The notes: generated by a model from the sequence alone, not told the origin. A stretch of DNA of 64,000 nucleotides from Rhizobium leguminosarum (GCF_001679785.1 NZ_CP016290.1:372001-436000), one strand, 5' to 3'; counted from the first letter of the stretch, positions 17,754 to 27,170 are shown. A program made the numbers and translations.

Positions 17754-18649
17754 TGGCTGATTTCGACTGGCTGTTCTTCACCGAGGTCCTCGTCGGCGGC
17801 CTTCTGTCCGGCGTCATGTATTCGCTGGTCGCGATCGGCTTCGTGCTGATCTACAAGACTTCCGGCGTTCTTAATTTTGCGCAAGGGGCGATGCTTCTGT
17901 TCGCGGCGCTGACCTTCGTCAGCCTGACGGAACGCGGCATTTCCTTCCCGCTGGCATTCACTATTACCTTCGCGATCATGGTCGTTATCGGAATAGCCGT
18001 CGAGCGCACGGTGTTAAGGCCGCTGACCAACAAGCCGCCGATCACGCTCTTCATGGCGACGCTTGGCCTCTCCTATGTCATCGAGGGGGCGGCGCAGTTG
18101 ATCTGGGGCACGCAGGTGCACGGCCTTGACCTCGGTATCGAGGACGTGCCGTTCGACGTCGGTGGTGTCTACATCAGTCAGTTCGACATCTTCGCAGCCG
18201 TCGTTTCCGCCTCCATGGTGCTGCTGCTTTCTCTCTTCTTCCGTTACACCCGCATCGGGCTTGGTTTTCGCGCCGTCGCCGACGACCAGTTCGCGGCGCT
18301 CACCGTCGGATTGAGGCTCCCCTGGATCTGGGCGACGGTGTGGGCGGCTGCAGGCCTGGTGGCGCTGGTCGCCGGCCTGTTGTGGGGAGCCCGCGTCGGG
18401 GTGCAATTCTCCCTGTCGCTGATCGTCCTGAAGGCTCTGCCTGTTCTTGTGCTCGGCGGCTTTGACTCGATCCTCGGTGCGATCGTCGGCGGACTGTTGA
18501 TCGGTGCGTCCGAGAAGCTCGCCGAGGTCTATATTGGTGAATATTTTGGCGGCGGTATCGAGGGCTGGTTTGCCTATGTCATCGCGCTCGCCTTCCTCCT
18601 CCTACGACCTTCCGGCCTGTTTGGCCAGAAGCTCGTGGAAAGGGTCTGA
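17753..18649 (+). CDS. Liv-type ABC transporter permease (LivH-like)
   Basis: The 298-residue protein has about eight hydrophobic helices and the LivH opening LLSGVMYSLVAIGFVLIYK-TSGVLNFAQG; the (V/L)NFAQGA motif is diagnostic for branched-chain amino-acid/amide/urea type permeases. It is translationally coupled to livG (1-bp overlap) and followed 3 bp later by livM. Inner membrane. Substrate is inferred from the operon to be a sulfur compound. Confidence 0.92.
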   Translation: MADFDWLFFTEVLVGGLLSGVMYSLVAIGFVLIYKTSGVLNFAQGAMLLFAALTFVSLTERGISFPLAFTITFAIMVVIGIAVERTVLRPLTNKPPITLFMATLGLSYVIEGAAQLIWGTQVHGLDLGIEDVPFDVGGVYISQFDIFAAVVSASMVLLLSLFFRYTRIGLGFRAVADDQFAALTVGLRLPWIWATVWAAAGLVALVAGLLWGARVGVQFSLSLIVLKALPVLVLGGFDSILGAIVGGLLIGASEKLAEVYIGEYFGGGIEGWFAYVIALAFLLLRPSGLFGQKLVERV

Positions 18650-18652
18650 CCG

Positions 18653-19720
18653 ATGTCCACGATCACTCATGATCTTCCGGCATACAGTTTCCCCGCCCGC
18701 TGGGCGACGCCACTGGCCTGGCTTGCCATTGCCTATGTCGTTGTGCCGCTTCTCGGGTCCGACTATCTGTTCGAGGCTATCCTGCTGCCGTTCCTGGCGC
18801 TCAGCCTCGCCGGCCTCGGTCTCAATATCCTGGCGGGTTATGCGGGGCAGGTGTCGCTTGGAAGTGCTGCCTTCATGGCGGTTGGCGCCTTCGCCGCGTT
18901 CAATTTCAACCTTCGCGTCGACGGTCTGCCTTTGATCATCAGCATGGTTCTTGCGGGTTTCGCAGCTGCCGGCATCGGCCTGGTGTTCGGCCTCCCAAGC
19001 CTGCGCCTCAAGGGCTTTTACCTTGCGGTATCGACGCTTGCCGCGCAGTTTTTCGTACAGTGGGTGCTGACCAAATTCAGCTGGTTCTCCAACGATTCCG
19101 CATCCGGCGTGATCGATGCGCCGCAGCTTTCGGTCTCCGGCCTTGTCTTCGATGGTCCGGTCGGACGATATTATTTAGCTCTGAGCGTGGTGGCCGTCCT
19201 CACGGTGCTGACCTATCGGTTGATGAATTCGCAGACCGGCCGCAATTTCATTGCCGTGCGCGACAACGAGACAGCGGCGCGGATCATTGGCGTGCCGGTG
19301 CTGAAGACCAAGCTTCTGGCCTTCGCGGTCTCCTCCTTCATCATCGGTATTGCCGGCGTCCTGTGGGCCTTCGCCTATCTCCGCACGGTCGAGCCTGCCG
19401 GCTTCAATCTCGACCGCTCATTCCAGATCCTGTTCATCGTCATCATCGGTGGGCTTGCCTCGATCCGGGGTGCCTTTTTTGGAGCGGCGTTGATCGTTGT
19501 TTTTCCACTAGTCCTGTCGCGGCTTGGTTCGTTCCTGCTCGGCGACATCTTCAATTCGGGCGTGCTCGATATGAGCCAGCGCATCGTGCTCGGCGCACTC
19601 ATCATTCTCTTTCTGATCCTCGAACCGGATGGGCTCGTCGCCCTTTGGGACCGGGGTTCGAAAACGCATCGGCGCCGCGATCGTGCGGTCCTGATCGAAA
19701 CGGAGCCTTCAAAGCTCTGA
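18653..19720 (+). CDS. Liv-type ABC transporter permease (LivM-like)
   Basis: The 355-residue, multi-helix protein carries LivM landmarks: LGLNILAGYAGQVSLGSAAF, GFYLAVSTLAAQFF, and AVRDNETAARIIGVPVLKTK, the cytoplasmic loop that contacts the ATPase; then ILFIVIIGGLASIRGAFFGA. It pairs with the preceding LivH-like permease to form the membrane channel. Start ATG 18653 lies 3 bp after the previous stop. Confidence 0.92.
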   Translation: MSTITHDLPAYSFPARWATPLAWLAIAYVVVPLLGSDYLFEAILLPFLALSLAGLGLNILAGYAGQVSLGSAAFMAVGAFAAFNFNLRVDGLPLIISMVLAGFAAAGIGLVFGLPSLRLKGFYLAVSTLAAQFFVQWVLTKFSWFSNDSASGVIDAPQLSVSGLVFDGPVGRYYLALSVVAVLTVLTYRLMNSQTGRNFIAVRDNETAARIIGVPVLKTKLLAFAVSSFIIGIAGVLWAFAYLRTVEPAGFNLDRSFQILFIVIIGGLASIRGAFFGAALIVVFPLVLSRLGSFLLGDIFNSGVLDMSQRIVLGALIILFLILEPDGLVALWDRGSKTHRRRDRAVLIETEPSKL

Positions 19721-19793
19721 AATACCAACAGCCTTCATCAGATCAACCCGAACCGGCGCCTTGCCCCGGTCGATACCCGGAGTATGTCCAAAA

Positions 19794-21128
19794 ATGACGA
19801 TCCTTGCCAAATTCAAGATCGTGGCTCTTGCCGCCAGCCTCGCCTTTACGGTCGCACTGCCGATGGCCCACGCGGATGAACAATACTTCCCGCTCCAGAG
19901 CTATCGCGTCGGCCCCTATGCTGCCGGCGGCACCGGCTTCTTCGGTGGCTTCATCGATTATCTGAATCTGATCAACACGCGGGACGGCGGCGTGGGCGGC
20001 GTCAAGTTGACATGGTCGGAAGCTGAAACGCAGTATGAGGTCGAGCGTGGCGTCGAAGCGTACGAGCGCCTCAGGAGCAACCCGAGCGTGGCTGCCTGGA
20101 ACCCGCTCTCCGTCGGCATTGCCTATGCGATGATCGATCGCATCACCGCAGACAAGGTGCCGCTGATCACCATCAACCATGGTCGCACCGATTCGACCGA
20201 CGGCCGCGTTTTCCCTTACGTCTTTCCGCTGCTTCTCAATCCCTACAGCGAAACATCCGGCATCGTGAACTATATCGCGGGAAAGGAGGGTGGACTCGAA
20301 AGCTTGAAAGGCAAGAAGATCGTCGTTCTCTATCACGGCTCGCCCTATGGCAAGGAAACCATTCCGATCTATGAACTGCTGGCGAAGAAATACGGTTTCG
20401 AACTGCAGCAGATCGAGGTGCCGCATCCCGGCACCGAACAGCAGTCGCAGTGGCTCACGATCCGGCGCGCCAAGCCGGACTACGTCGTCCTGCGCGGTTG
20501 GGGCGTGATGAACCCGGTCGCGCTGAAGACCGCAGCGAAGGTCGGCTTCCCGGCAGACCACATTATCGGCAATGTCTGGTCCAATTCAGAAGAAGACGTC
20601 ATTCCCGCTGGCGAGGCCGCCAAGGGCTATACGGCAATCACCACCCAGGCGTCGGGAGCCGAATATCCGGTCGTTCAGGAGATCGTCAAAACGATCTACG
20701 ACGCAGGCCAGGGCAATCTCGAAGATAAGAACCGCATCGGCTCGGTCTATCACAATCTCGGTATCGTCAACGGCATCCTGAATGTCGAGGCGATCCGTAT
20801 TGCCCAGGAAAAGTTCGGCAAACGGACGCTGACCGGCGACGAGGTCCGCTGGGGGTTTGAACACCTGCAGCTCGATCCGGCGCGTGTCGAGGCGCTCGGC
20901 GCCAAGGGCCTGTTCCACTCGATCAATGTCACCTGGGACAACCACGAGGGCAACGGCTACGTGACGTTCCAGCAGTGGGATGGGAAGAAGTGGAACGTCG
21001 TCTCTGACTGGATCGCGCCGGACTGGGCATTGCTACGTCCGATCATCGAAAAGTCGTCGGAGGCTTACGCTGCGGAAAAGGGCATCAAGCTTCGTACGGC
21101 GGCAGACGCCGAAACAGCGACCAACTGA
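19794..21128 (+). CDS. Periplasmic substrate-binding protein (LivK/AmiC-like)
   Basis: The 444-residue protein starts MTILAKFKIVALAASLAFTV, with a signal peptide cleaved near AHADE. The mature Peripla_BP_6 domain shows YAAGGTGFFGGFIDYLNLIN, VKLTWSEAETQYEVERGVEA, ITINHGRTDSTDGRVFPYVF and WSNSEEDVIPAGE. It captures the ligand for the LivHMGF transporter. The branched-chain amino acid pocket (typically S/T..Y and an acidic pair) is not obviously conserved, consistent with a different ligand. ATG 19794 is preferred to an upstream in-frame TTG at 19761. Confidence 0.88.
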   Translation: MTILAKFKIVALAASLAFTVALPMAHADEQYFPLQSYRVGPYAAGGTGFFGGFIDYLNLINTRDGGVGGVKLTWSEAETQYEVERGVEAYERLRSNPSVAAWNPLSVGIAYAMIDRITADKVPLITINHGRTDSTDGRVFPYVFPLLLNPYSETSGIVNYIAGKEGGLESLKGKKIVVLYHGSPYGKETIPIYELLAKKYGFELQQIEVPHPGTEQQSQWLTIRRAKPDYVVLRGWGVMNPVALKTAAKVGFPADHIIGNVWSNSEEDVIPAGEAAKGYTAITTQASGAEYPVVQEIVKTIYDAGQGNLEDKNRIGSVYHNLGIVNGILNVEAIRIAQEKFGKRTLTGDEVRWGFEHLQLDPARVEALGAKGLFHSINVTWDNHEGNGYVTFQQWDGKKWNVVSDWIAPDWALLRPIIEKSSEAYAAEKGIKLRTAADAETATN

Positions 21129-21258
21129 TCCTTTGAAGCCGCGCGCGGCGGGCGCGGCTTCTAGCAAAGGCGTGGGAATGGCTGCTGTTCCCTCTCAACC
21201 AGCCTCGCGCCTTCTCCTTTTTCAATTGCAGCTCTCAGGCATGGACAGGAACACGATC

Positions 21259-22041
21259 ATGGGTCACGACACTGCTCTGCTTGCCGTCGATGGTCTGAAG
21301 GCAACGTACAATCATGCCATCACGGCCCTCGATGGCGTCGACCTCCATCTGGTGGGCGGTGAAATCCTCGCGCTCCTCGGCGCCAACGGTGCCGGCAAGA
21401 CGACAACGCTCAAGGCGCTGTCCAACCTGCTTCCAGCCGAACGTGGACAGGTCGTTTCAGGCAGTATCCGGTTTGACGGGCTCGACGTCCTACACACAAG
21501 CCCCGCTACCTTGGTGCGCGCTGGTCTCGTGCAGGTACTTGAGGGTCGCCATTGCTTTCGCAGCCTGACGGTCGAGGAAAACCTAATCTCTGGTGGGTTG
21601 GGCCGGGGCAGCACACGCGCTGAAATTACCGAGGATATCGAGAAAATCTACGCGCATTTTCCCAGGTTGAAGGAAAAGCGTCGTGCGCTCTCCGGCCTGA
21701 CCTCGGGCGGCGAGCAGCAGATGACGGCGATCGGCCGGGCGCTGATGTCGCGGCCACGTTTGCTGGTGCTTGACGAGCCATCCATGGGCTTGGCGCCGAT
21801 CGTCGTCCAGGACATTTTCCGGACGCTGCGCCACCTCAATCGAAAAGAGGGCCTTTCCATCCTTGTGGCGGAGCAGAACTCCGCTGTCGCTCTGAAATAT
21901 GCCGATCGCGCCATCATTCTCGAAAACGGCGTTGCCGTGCTCAATGGCAATGCGAACGATCTGCGGGGGCGCGACGACATCAAGTCCGTCTACCTCGGCC
22001 AAAAAGCCGTGGCTCCCTCCATCCCGGCTGTTGCCAGCTAA
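21259..22041 (+). CDS. Liv-type ABC transporter ATP-binding protein (LivF-like)
   Basis: About 260 residues from ATG 21259, which has AGGA 8 bases upstream; ATG 21241 and 21178 are in frame. Walker A LLGANGAGKTTTLKALS, LivF-like ARAGLVQVLEGRHCF (here VRAGLVQVLEGRHCF), signature LTSGGEQQMTAIGRALM, Walker B LLVLDEPSMGLAP, switch VAEQNS. It is the second ATPase of the transporter, separated from LivG by the permeases and binding protein. It ends 23 bp before sfnB. Confidence 0.9.
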   Translation: MGHDTALLAVDGLKATYNHAITALDGVDLHLVGGEILALLGANGAGKTTTLKALSNLLPAERGQVVSGSIRFDGLDVLHTSPATLVRAGLVQVLEGRHCFRSLTVEENLISGGLGRGSTRAEITEDIEKIYAHFPRLKEKRRALSGLTSGGEQQMTAIGRALMSRPRLLVLDEPSMGLAPIVVQDIFRTLRHLNRKEGLSILVAEQNSAVALKYADRAIILENGVAVLNGNANDLRGRDDIKSVYLGQKAVAPSIPAVAS

Positions 22042-22064
22042 TCCAATCCAAGAGGAGAAACACC

Positions 22065-23306
22065 ATGACCCATCCCACTATAAATACCGAAAATGCCGCC
22101 GTGCCACCTGTTCCACGCCCGTCGCAGCCTGCCCACATTATCAAGAGTGACGCCGAAGCGATTGCCATCGCCAAGACACTTGCGGCAGAGTTCGTCAAGG
22201 AATCGGCAATGCGCGACCGCGACCGCATCTGGCCGGTCAAGGAACTGGACGCGTTTTCGCAGAGCGGGCTTTGGTCTATCAACGTGCCGAAGGCCTTCGG
22301 CGGTCCCGAAGTCTCTTATGCGACGCTTGCGAAGGTCATCGAGATCATCTCGGCGGCCGATTCATCGATCGGACAGATTGCTCAGAACCATCTTGGCGTT
22401 GTGGCAGCGATCCGCACGGTTTCGGACCCAGCCCAGCAAAACCTGTTGTTCGCGGAAGTGCTGAAAGGAACGCGCTTCGGCAATGCCTTCTCCGAATTTG
22501 GATCCAAGCGCGCGGTGGATTTCGAGACCAAATTCGTCGATGCCGGCGATCATGTCGTCGTCAACGGCCAGAAATTCTATTCGTCAGGGGCACTGCTCGC
22601 GCATCTGGTGCCAATCGTGGCACTGGATGACGAGGGCAGGGCCTGGTACGCCATTGCCGAGCGCGGTGCGCCGGGTCTGACCGTCATCGACGACTGGTCC
22701 TCCTTCGGCCAGCGTACCACGCTGTCGGGCACGGTCCTGCTTGACAATGTCAAAGTGCCGAAGACGCATCTCGTGCCCGGCTACAAGGGGTATGAAGTGC
22801 CGACCGCGGACGGCGCGATCTTCCAGATTATCCAAGTGGCTGTCGATACCGGCATCGCGCAGGCCGCGATTGACGAGACCGTCAGCTTTGTGCGCACCAA
22901 GAGCCGCGCCTGGGTGGATTCCGGCGTCGACAACGCTTGGGACGATCCCTACACAATCCAGGCGATCGGGGACTTGACGTTACGGCTGCATGCGGCGCAG
23001 GCGCTGCTTGAGAAGGCAGGTTATGCCATTGACCGGGCGATCCTCGATCCGAATGCGGGAACCGTTGCAGAAGCTCAGATCGTTACCGCCGAAGCGAAGA
23101 TCCTCTCCACTGAAATCGCGATTGCGGCCACCAACAAGTTGTTCGAACTGGCAGGAACGCGCTCAACCCTTGCAGAGCACGGGCTTGATCGCCACTGGCG
23201 CAACGCCCGCACCCATACTCTGCACGACCCGGTCCGCTGGAAGTACGCCATTTTGGGTAAGTATTTCCTGAATGGCGAGAAGCCACCGCTCCATGCCTGG
23301 AGCTAA
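22065..23306 (+). CDS. sfnB: SfnB-family acyl-CoA dehydrogenase-like flavoprotein
   Basis: The 413-residue protein has the acyl-CoA dehydrogenase fold. SfnB-specific stretches include AEFVKESAMRDRDRIWPVKE, LWSINVPKAFGGPEVSYATL, IGQIAQNHLGVVAAIR, FYSSGALLAHLVPIVALDD, and a C-terminal LAEHGLDRHWRNARTHTLHD-PVRWKYAILG. SfnB proteins belong to sulfur-acquisition loci and are thought to help oxidise organosulfur substrates; dibenzothiophene desulfurisation enzymes are relatives. RBS AGAGGAG precedes the ATG. It is the last gene of the operon. Confidence 0.9.
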   Translation: MTHPTINTENAAVPPVPRPSQPAHIIKSDAEAIAIAKTLAAEFVKESAMRDRDRIWPVKELDAFSQSGLWSINVPKAFGGPEVSYATLAKVIEIISAADSSIGQIAQNHLGVVAAIRTVSDPAQQNLLFAEVLKGTRFGNAFSEFGSKRAVDFETKFVDAGDHVVVNGQKFYSSGALLAHLVPIVALDDEGRAWYAIAERGAPGLTVIDDWSSFGQRTTLSGTVLLDNVKVPKTHLVPGYKGYEVPTADGAIFQIIQVAVDTGIAQAAIDETVSFVRTKSRAWVDSGVDNAWDDPYTIQAIGDLTLRLHAAQALLEKAGYAIDRAILDPNAGTVAEAQIVTAEAKILSTEIAIAATNKLFELAGTRSTLAEHGLDRHWRNARTHTLHDPVRWKYAILGKYFLNGEKPPLHAWS

Positions 23307-23342
23307 GGTTTCCGATCTGCAAAGCCCCTGAGATCAGTTGCT

Positions 23343-23361
23343 CTGCAGACTATGTCTGCAG
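23343..23361. repeat. Perfect 8-bp inverted repeat after sfnB
   Basis: CTGCAGAC, TAT, GTCTGCAG forms a tight hairpin 37 bp after the operon's last stop codon. It lacks a T-run, so it is not a standard intrinsic terminator, but its place suggests a role in transcript end formation or stability. Confidence 0.4.
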
Positions 23362-23516
23362 CGTATACGCGGCAGGAAGATTTCGTCCTTCGTCAACGAG
23401 GTGTCGCGGACATTGTTGCCACTGCTTGGCCGCCGATTGTCATAGCCCCAAGTCTTTTTCATATTCTGCCGGCCAACTACGAAGGGCGCACAGTGCGGCC
23501 GAGATAGACATTTTGG

Positions 23517-23566
23517 CATCCGTCAATCAAATCGTTCATATCAAAACAATGGATTTCACTAATTCG
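23517..23566 (+). promoter_or_regulatory. Nod box of nodO (divergent)
   Basis: CATCCGTCAATC at the left and ATCAAAACAATGGATTTCACT at the right follow the nod-box pattern (ATCCAAACAATCAATTTTACC), with several changes. It sits 58 bp before nodO. NodD with flavonoid would bind here. The match is weaker than the boxes at nodA, nodF and nodM. Confidence 0.75.
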
Positions 23567-23624
23567 CTCTTAAAAAACATAAGGGGTGCTGGCGGCGCCG
23601 GCTGCCTCATAAGGAGTATATGCG

Positions 23625-24470
23625 ATGAATATCAAAGGCAGTGATAACGGCGATTTTATTTGGGGATCCGGTTACAACGACACAATCGTTGGCGGCAAGA
23701 AGAATGACTGGATTGACGCCGGCGGCGGCGATGATCTGATTCGGACTTATGACGGCCATGACTGGATCTTGGCCGGTCCCGGCCATGACATTGTCTGGGC
23801 CGGGCCTGGCTCAGACGCAGTCCATGCTGGTGATGATGACGACCTCGTGTATAGCGACGCCCTCCCCCCCTCCAACCCCTTCGAGGAGCGCCGCGTAATA
23901 CCGCATAGCGGCGAGAGCGACGACCGGCTCCACGGCGATAACGGGAGGGATACCCTAGTGGCTGGTGACGGCTTAGATGAAATGACTGGCGGCAAAGACG
24001 GTGACGCCTTCGTGTTTCGGTTCCACGACCCTATGGTTGGAACAACGCACTGCTATACGACTGTGAAGGATTTCGAGCCGGAGCACGACCGTTTTGTCCT
24101 GGGCGCCGCCCGCGATAAGGGGGAAGGGGGTCTGTTTGGCGCAAATTTCGTCAACCACTCCAGGGGTTTCCCGGGCGAAGCTGTGGACACTTTCTACAAT
24201 GGCGCGGCCGCAGACGCGCACGGCGAGCACGTCGTGGTAATCACTGATCGAGGCTTTGCGTCTGGCGCTGCCGCCGCGAAGGCAATTGATCACGAAGCCG
24301 CCGGTGACATCATTGTCTACCATGATGAGAAAACTCACGGTGCGACACTAGCCTATGTCGATTCCGCGAACCACGCGCATGCCTTCGCGCATGCCTTCGC
24401 TGATGCCGACAATCTGAAAGAGGTGTTGGATCTTACGTCGCTTACGGCGTCAAATTTCGTATTCTTTTAA
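23625..24470 (+). CDS. nodO: NodO, secreted RTX calcium-binding nodulation protein
   Basis: The 281-residue protein has no Sec signal. Residues 1-130 hold RTX nonapeptide-type repeats (GSGYNDTIVGG, DAGGGDDLIR, AGPGHDIVWAGPGSDAVHAG, GDNGRDTLVAG) that bind calcium, and the C-terminal 50 residues end in a hydrophobic type-I secretion signal (LTSLTASNFVFF). In R. leguminosarum sv. viciae NodO is exported by PrsDE and forms cation channels in plant membranes, partly compensating for loss of host-specific Nod-factor decorations. The nod box upstream and AAGGAG ribosome site support expression by NodD. Confidence 0.95.
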   Translation: MNIKGSDNGDFIWGSGYNDTIVGGKKNDWIDAGGGDDLIRTYDGHDWILAGPGHDIVWAGPGSDAVHAGDDDDLVYSDALPPSNPFEERRVIPHSGESDDRLHGDNGRDTLVAGDGLDEMTGGKDGDAFVFRFHDPMVGTTHCYTTVKDFEPEHDRFVLGAARDKGEGGLFGANFVNHSRGFPGEAVDTFYNGAAADAHGEHVVVITDRGFASGAAAAKAIDHEAAGDIIVYHDEKTHGATLAYVDSANHAHAFAHAFADADNLKEVLDLTSLTASNFVFF

Positions 24471-24520
24471 TTCGAAAATCCGAGGAGCGTTCCACCCTCG
24501 GGGCGCTTCTCTTTTCCAAC

Positions 24521-24835
24521 GTGGCGCAGGTTACGGAAAATAGAAACGACGTGATCTCATTGATCGACTGCACCGTGACCGGTCGCTGCTATCCAATGTG
24601 GGCGTTGTTCAACGGCAAAGACGTGATCCTGGTCGAAAGGATCGTGAGACGCTGGCAGAGTTGGCCCTGCTGCGGAAGACCAGCGTGGTATCAGGAGCGA
24701 CGCCTGCGTAGCGTCCGTCTTCTGTACAGGCCCGCGAAGCAATTCCATCTTTGTGAAAGTCCGCGTTGAGGGCCTTGGATGTTTGATCCCAGGCTTTGAT
24801 GGAGCATCCTTGTCTTCCGAATCAAAGGATGCGCT
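24521..24835. other. Unassigned stretch between nodO and an IS481 relic
   Basis: About 300 bp with an 82-codon plus-strand frame (24521-24769) that resembles no family I recognise. An inverted repeat CCGAGG/CCTCGG lies near 24481-24503, just after nodO, and may help end its transcript. Confidence 0.3.
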
Positions 24836-25806
24836 ATGGGCCAGGTTCTTCATAAGGTGCCACGACGACAGAGGCAGTCCGTCGAGCGATACAACATAGT
24901 CAAGAGAGCCTGAGAACGCTTTCGAAGCGTTATGGGATAATCAGAAGACCGTCGCCAAGTGGCGGAAGCGATCCTCGGTTGCGGACCTTCCGACCGGCCC
25001 GAAAGAGCCGAGATCGACGGTGCTTTCCGTCGAGGAGGAGGCCGTTATCGTTGCCTTTCGCCGGTATACACTGCTGCCGCTCGATGACTGCCTCTATGCA
25101 CTGCAGCCGACAATCCCGCATCTCACGCGGTCTTCGCTGCATCGTTGCCTGCAGCGCCATGGCATCGGCCGCCTGCCGGATGTCGATGGCGACAGGCCGG
25201 CGAAGAAGAAGTTCAAGAGCTACCCGATCGGCTACTTCCACATCGACATTGCCGAGCTGCACATGCTCGTTGCCATCGATCGCACCTCGAAGTTTGCCTT
25301 CGTCGAACTGCACGAGAAGGCCACCACCGCCATCTCGCGCGAATTCCTCCTACGCCTGATTGCAGTCGTCCCCTACAAGATCCACACCGTGCTCACCGAC
25401 AACGGGATCCAGTTCACCACGCCCCGGCGCTGGAGGGTCGGCTGTGCCGCTGATCAAAGAAGCGATCGCCAATGGCGAACGCTTCTGGGCCCATGCCTTC
25501 GAATAGACCTGCGCCACCAGCGATATCGAGCACCGCACGACCAAGCCGAAGCACCCGTGGACCAGTGGTCAAGTCGAGAGGATGAACCGAACCATCAAGG
25601 ATGCCACCGTCAGACGCTTCTACTATGAAAGCCACGATCAACTCCCCGAGCACCTCGCCGACTTTGTCGCCGCTTACAATTTCGGCCGCAGACTCAAGAC
25701 TCTCAAGGGCCTCATACCCTACGAGTTCATTTGCAAAGCATGGACTTCACAACCCGAGCGCTTCGCCTTCGATCCGCTCCATCAAATGCCGGTACTAAAC
25801 ACCTAG
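24836..25806 (+). pseudogene. IS481-family transposase, several frameshifts
   Basis: Starting MGQVLHKVP at 24836, the protein can be followed through different frames: KTVAKWRKRSSVADLPTGPK, STVLSVEEEAVIVAFRRYTL, HLTRSSLHRCLQRHGIGRLP, FHIDIAELHMLVAIDRTSKF, then VPYKIHTVLTDNGIQFT; after further breaks come HPWTSGQVERMNRTIKDATV and YNFGRRLKTLKGLIPYEFIC. Frame changes near 24870, 24930, 25435 and 25500 and internal deletions show it is dead. An inverted repeat GAGGCG/CGCCTC follows at 25807-25827. Confidence 0.9.
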
Positions 25807-26039
25807 GAGGCGTTTTTCACGCCTCGGCCACACTCGCGGGGCACTCAGGTCCTGAAAACGCGCTGTGTGGGATTTGGTGAGCTACCACGTGCGATCAAGT
25901 CCGCAAAGCTTCATCTCTTCAAAAAATCCAAAATTTCAAATCTTCCTGTTCTGTAAATTCAGAAGGATTTTAGAAAAAGGTGTTCCGCAGTGTTCCGTAG
26001 TCTTCAGTTCTATATATAGGCGCGACCGATTCAGCGTAG
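25807..26039. other. Downstream flank of the repA gene
   Basis: AT-rich stretch with a tandem GTGTTCCG (25980-26000) just downstream of repA. No gene seen. Confidence 0.3.
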
Positions 26040-27170
26040 CTAACGCTTTATGGTTTCACGCTTTTTTGTGGAACTCTTGGCGGGGAGTGACAACGCATCA
26101 GAATCAGCCGGTTTCAGCCGGATGCCGCCTTCATTGACGGCGACGGGGAGCTTGGGAAACAGCTCGCAGATGTGAGCCAGTTCCTTCGTGAATTTGGCCC
26201 GGAAATCGCGATCGCGGGTATAGCCGCCGGTCTTGCCCGAGGTCACGAAATGCCCCTCCCCGAACTGCTCTTTTAGGGCTTTCCAACTGATCGAAACGGG
26301 TTCGCTCAAGTTGTAGCAGCGGTGGCCGAGCCAATAGTAGATGTCGATCTTGCGCGGCGAGTCCGAAAACGCGCGGATCGCATGGACGTTGACCGGTAGC
26401 GCGTGCCTGGCGAGGGTGTCGTAGAACTCGCGGCTGAACGTGATGGTGCTCGCCCAGAGCATTTGCTGGTCGGGATGGGTCGGGAACCAAACGTCCATCG
26501 ACTCAAACGGCGCGGTGTTGACCGTCTTGGTATGGCCCCCTTTCTCGTCGAAGGTGCCGATGGTCATCTTGCAGGCCGCCAGCGCGTTCAGCTGCTGTTT
26601 GAAGGCGATCAGGTTACCGCGTTGGCCGCCGTTGGCTCCAAAGCCCATCTTCTTGATGAAGGCGGTCAGGCTGGCGTCGATCTTGATCGTGGGCGACTGC
26701 TGGCGGATGGCTTCGCTGCACAGGTGCAACAGCAACAGGCGCGCGCGGGAGCCATAGGGCAACGGCTGCTTGACGAACTCGCCCCTTGGCGACAGCAACT
26801 CACCGGCATTGACAATCAGCCGCATGCTGCCCTGTTTGCTGCGGTACTCGCGCTCCTCGAGCGGCTGGCGGCTATAGGGCAGGCCACACAGGGCCAGCAC
26901 GCTATGAATATGGCGCAGGTCTTGGCGGGCGCCCCCTTTTTCGAGCGCGTCTTTGCTTTTCGCGCGGCGCCGCGCCCCCGGTGACATGGCTGCCATTTCA
27001 TTCGCGCGGGCCTCGGCCTTGGCATCGCGCGCGGTCTGTTCGGCGATAATCTCGCGCGCTTCCAGGACGAATACGGCATCCATCTTGAGCCGCTCGCGGG
27101 CTTGGGCGAGTTTCTTCCTCAGATCGGCGTCACGGATAAGGGAGAGATCGGGCGTACTGATGTCGATCAT
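26040..27170 (-). CDS. RepA-like plasmid replication initiator
   Basis: The 376-residue protein starts MIDISTPDLSLIRDADLRKK. Its central and C-terminal parts match the RepA_C/plasmid-encoded RepA family of small alphaproteobacterial replicons that do not use repABC: IHSVLALCGLPYSRQPLEER, FVKQPLPYGSRARLLLLHL, MLWASTITFSREFYDTLARHA, DIYYWLGHRCYNLSEPVSIS, GGYTRDRDFRAKFTKELAHI. It would bind an adjacent origin. It looks complete but stands alone between mobile-element debris, so it is probably a trace of a small plasmid integrated here. The upstream 300 bp is AT-rich, but clear iterons were not found. Confidence 0.85.
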   Translation of the reverse strand: MIDISTPDLSLIRDADLRKKLAQARERLKMDAVFVLEAREIIAEQTARDAKAEARANEMAAMSPGARRRAKSKDALEKGGARQDLRHIHSVLALCGLPYSRQPLEEREYRSKQGSMRLIVNAGELLSPRGEFVKQPLPYGSRARLLLLHLCSEAIRQQSPTIKIDASLTAFIKKMGFGANGGQRGNLIAFKQQLNALAACKMTIGTFDEKGGHTKTVNTAPFESMDVWFPTHPDQQMLWASTITFSREFYDTLARHALPVNVHAIRAFSDSPRKIDIYYWLGHRCYNLSEPVSISWKALKEQFGEGHFVTSGKTGGYTRDRDFRAKFTKELAHICELFPKLPVAVNEGGIRLKPADSDALSLPAKSSTKKRETIKR

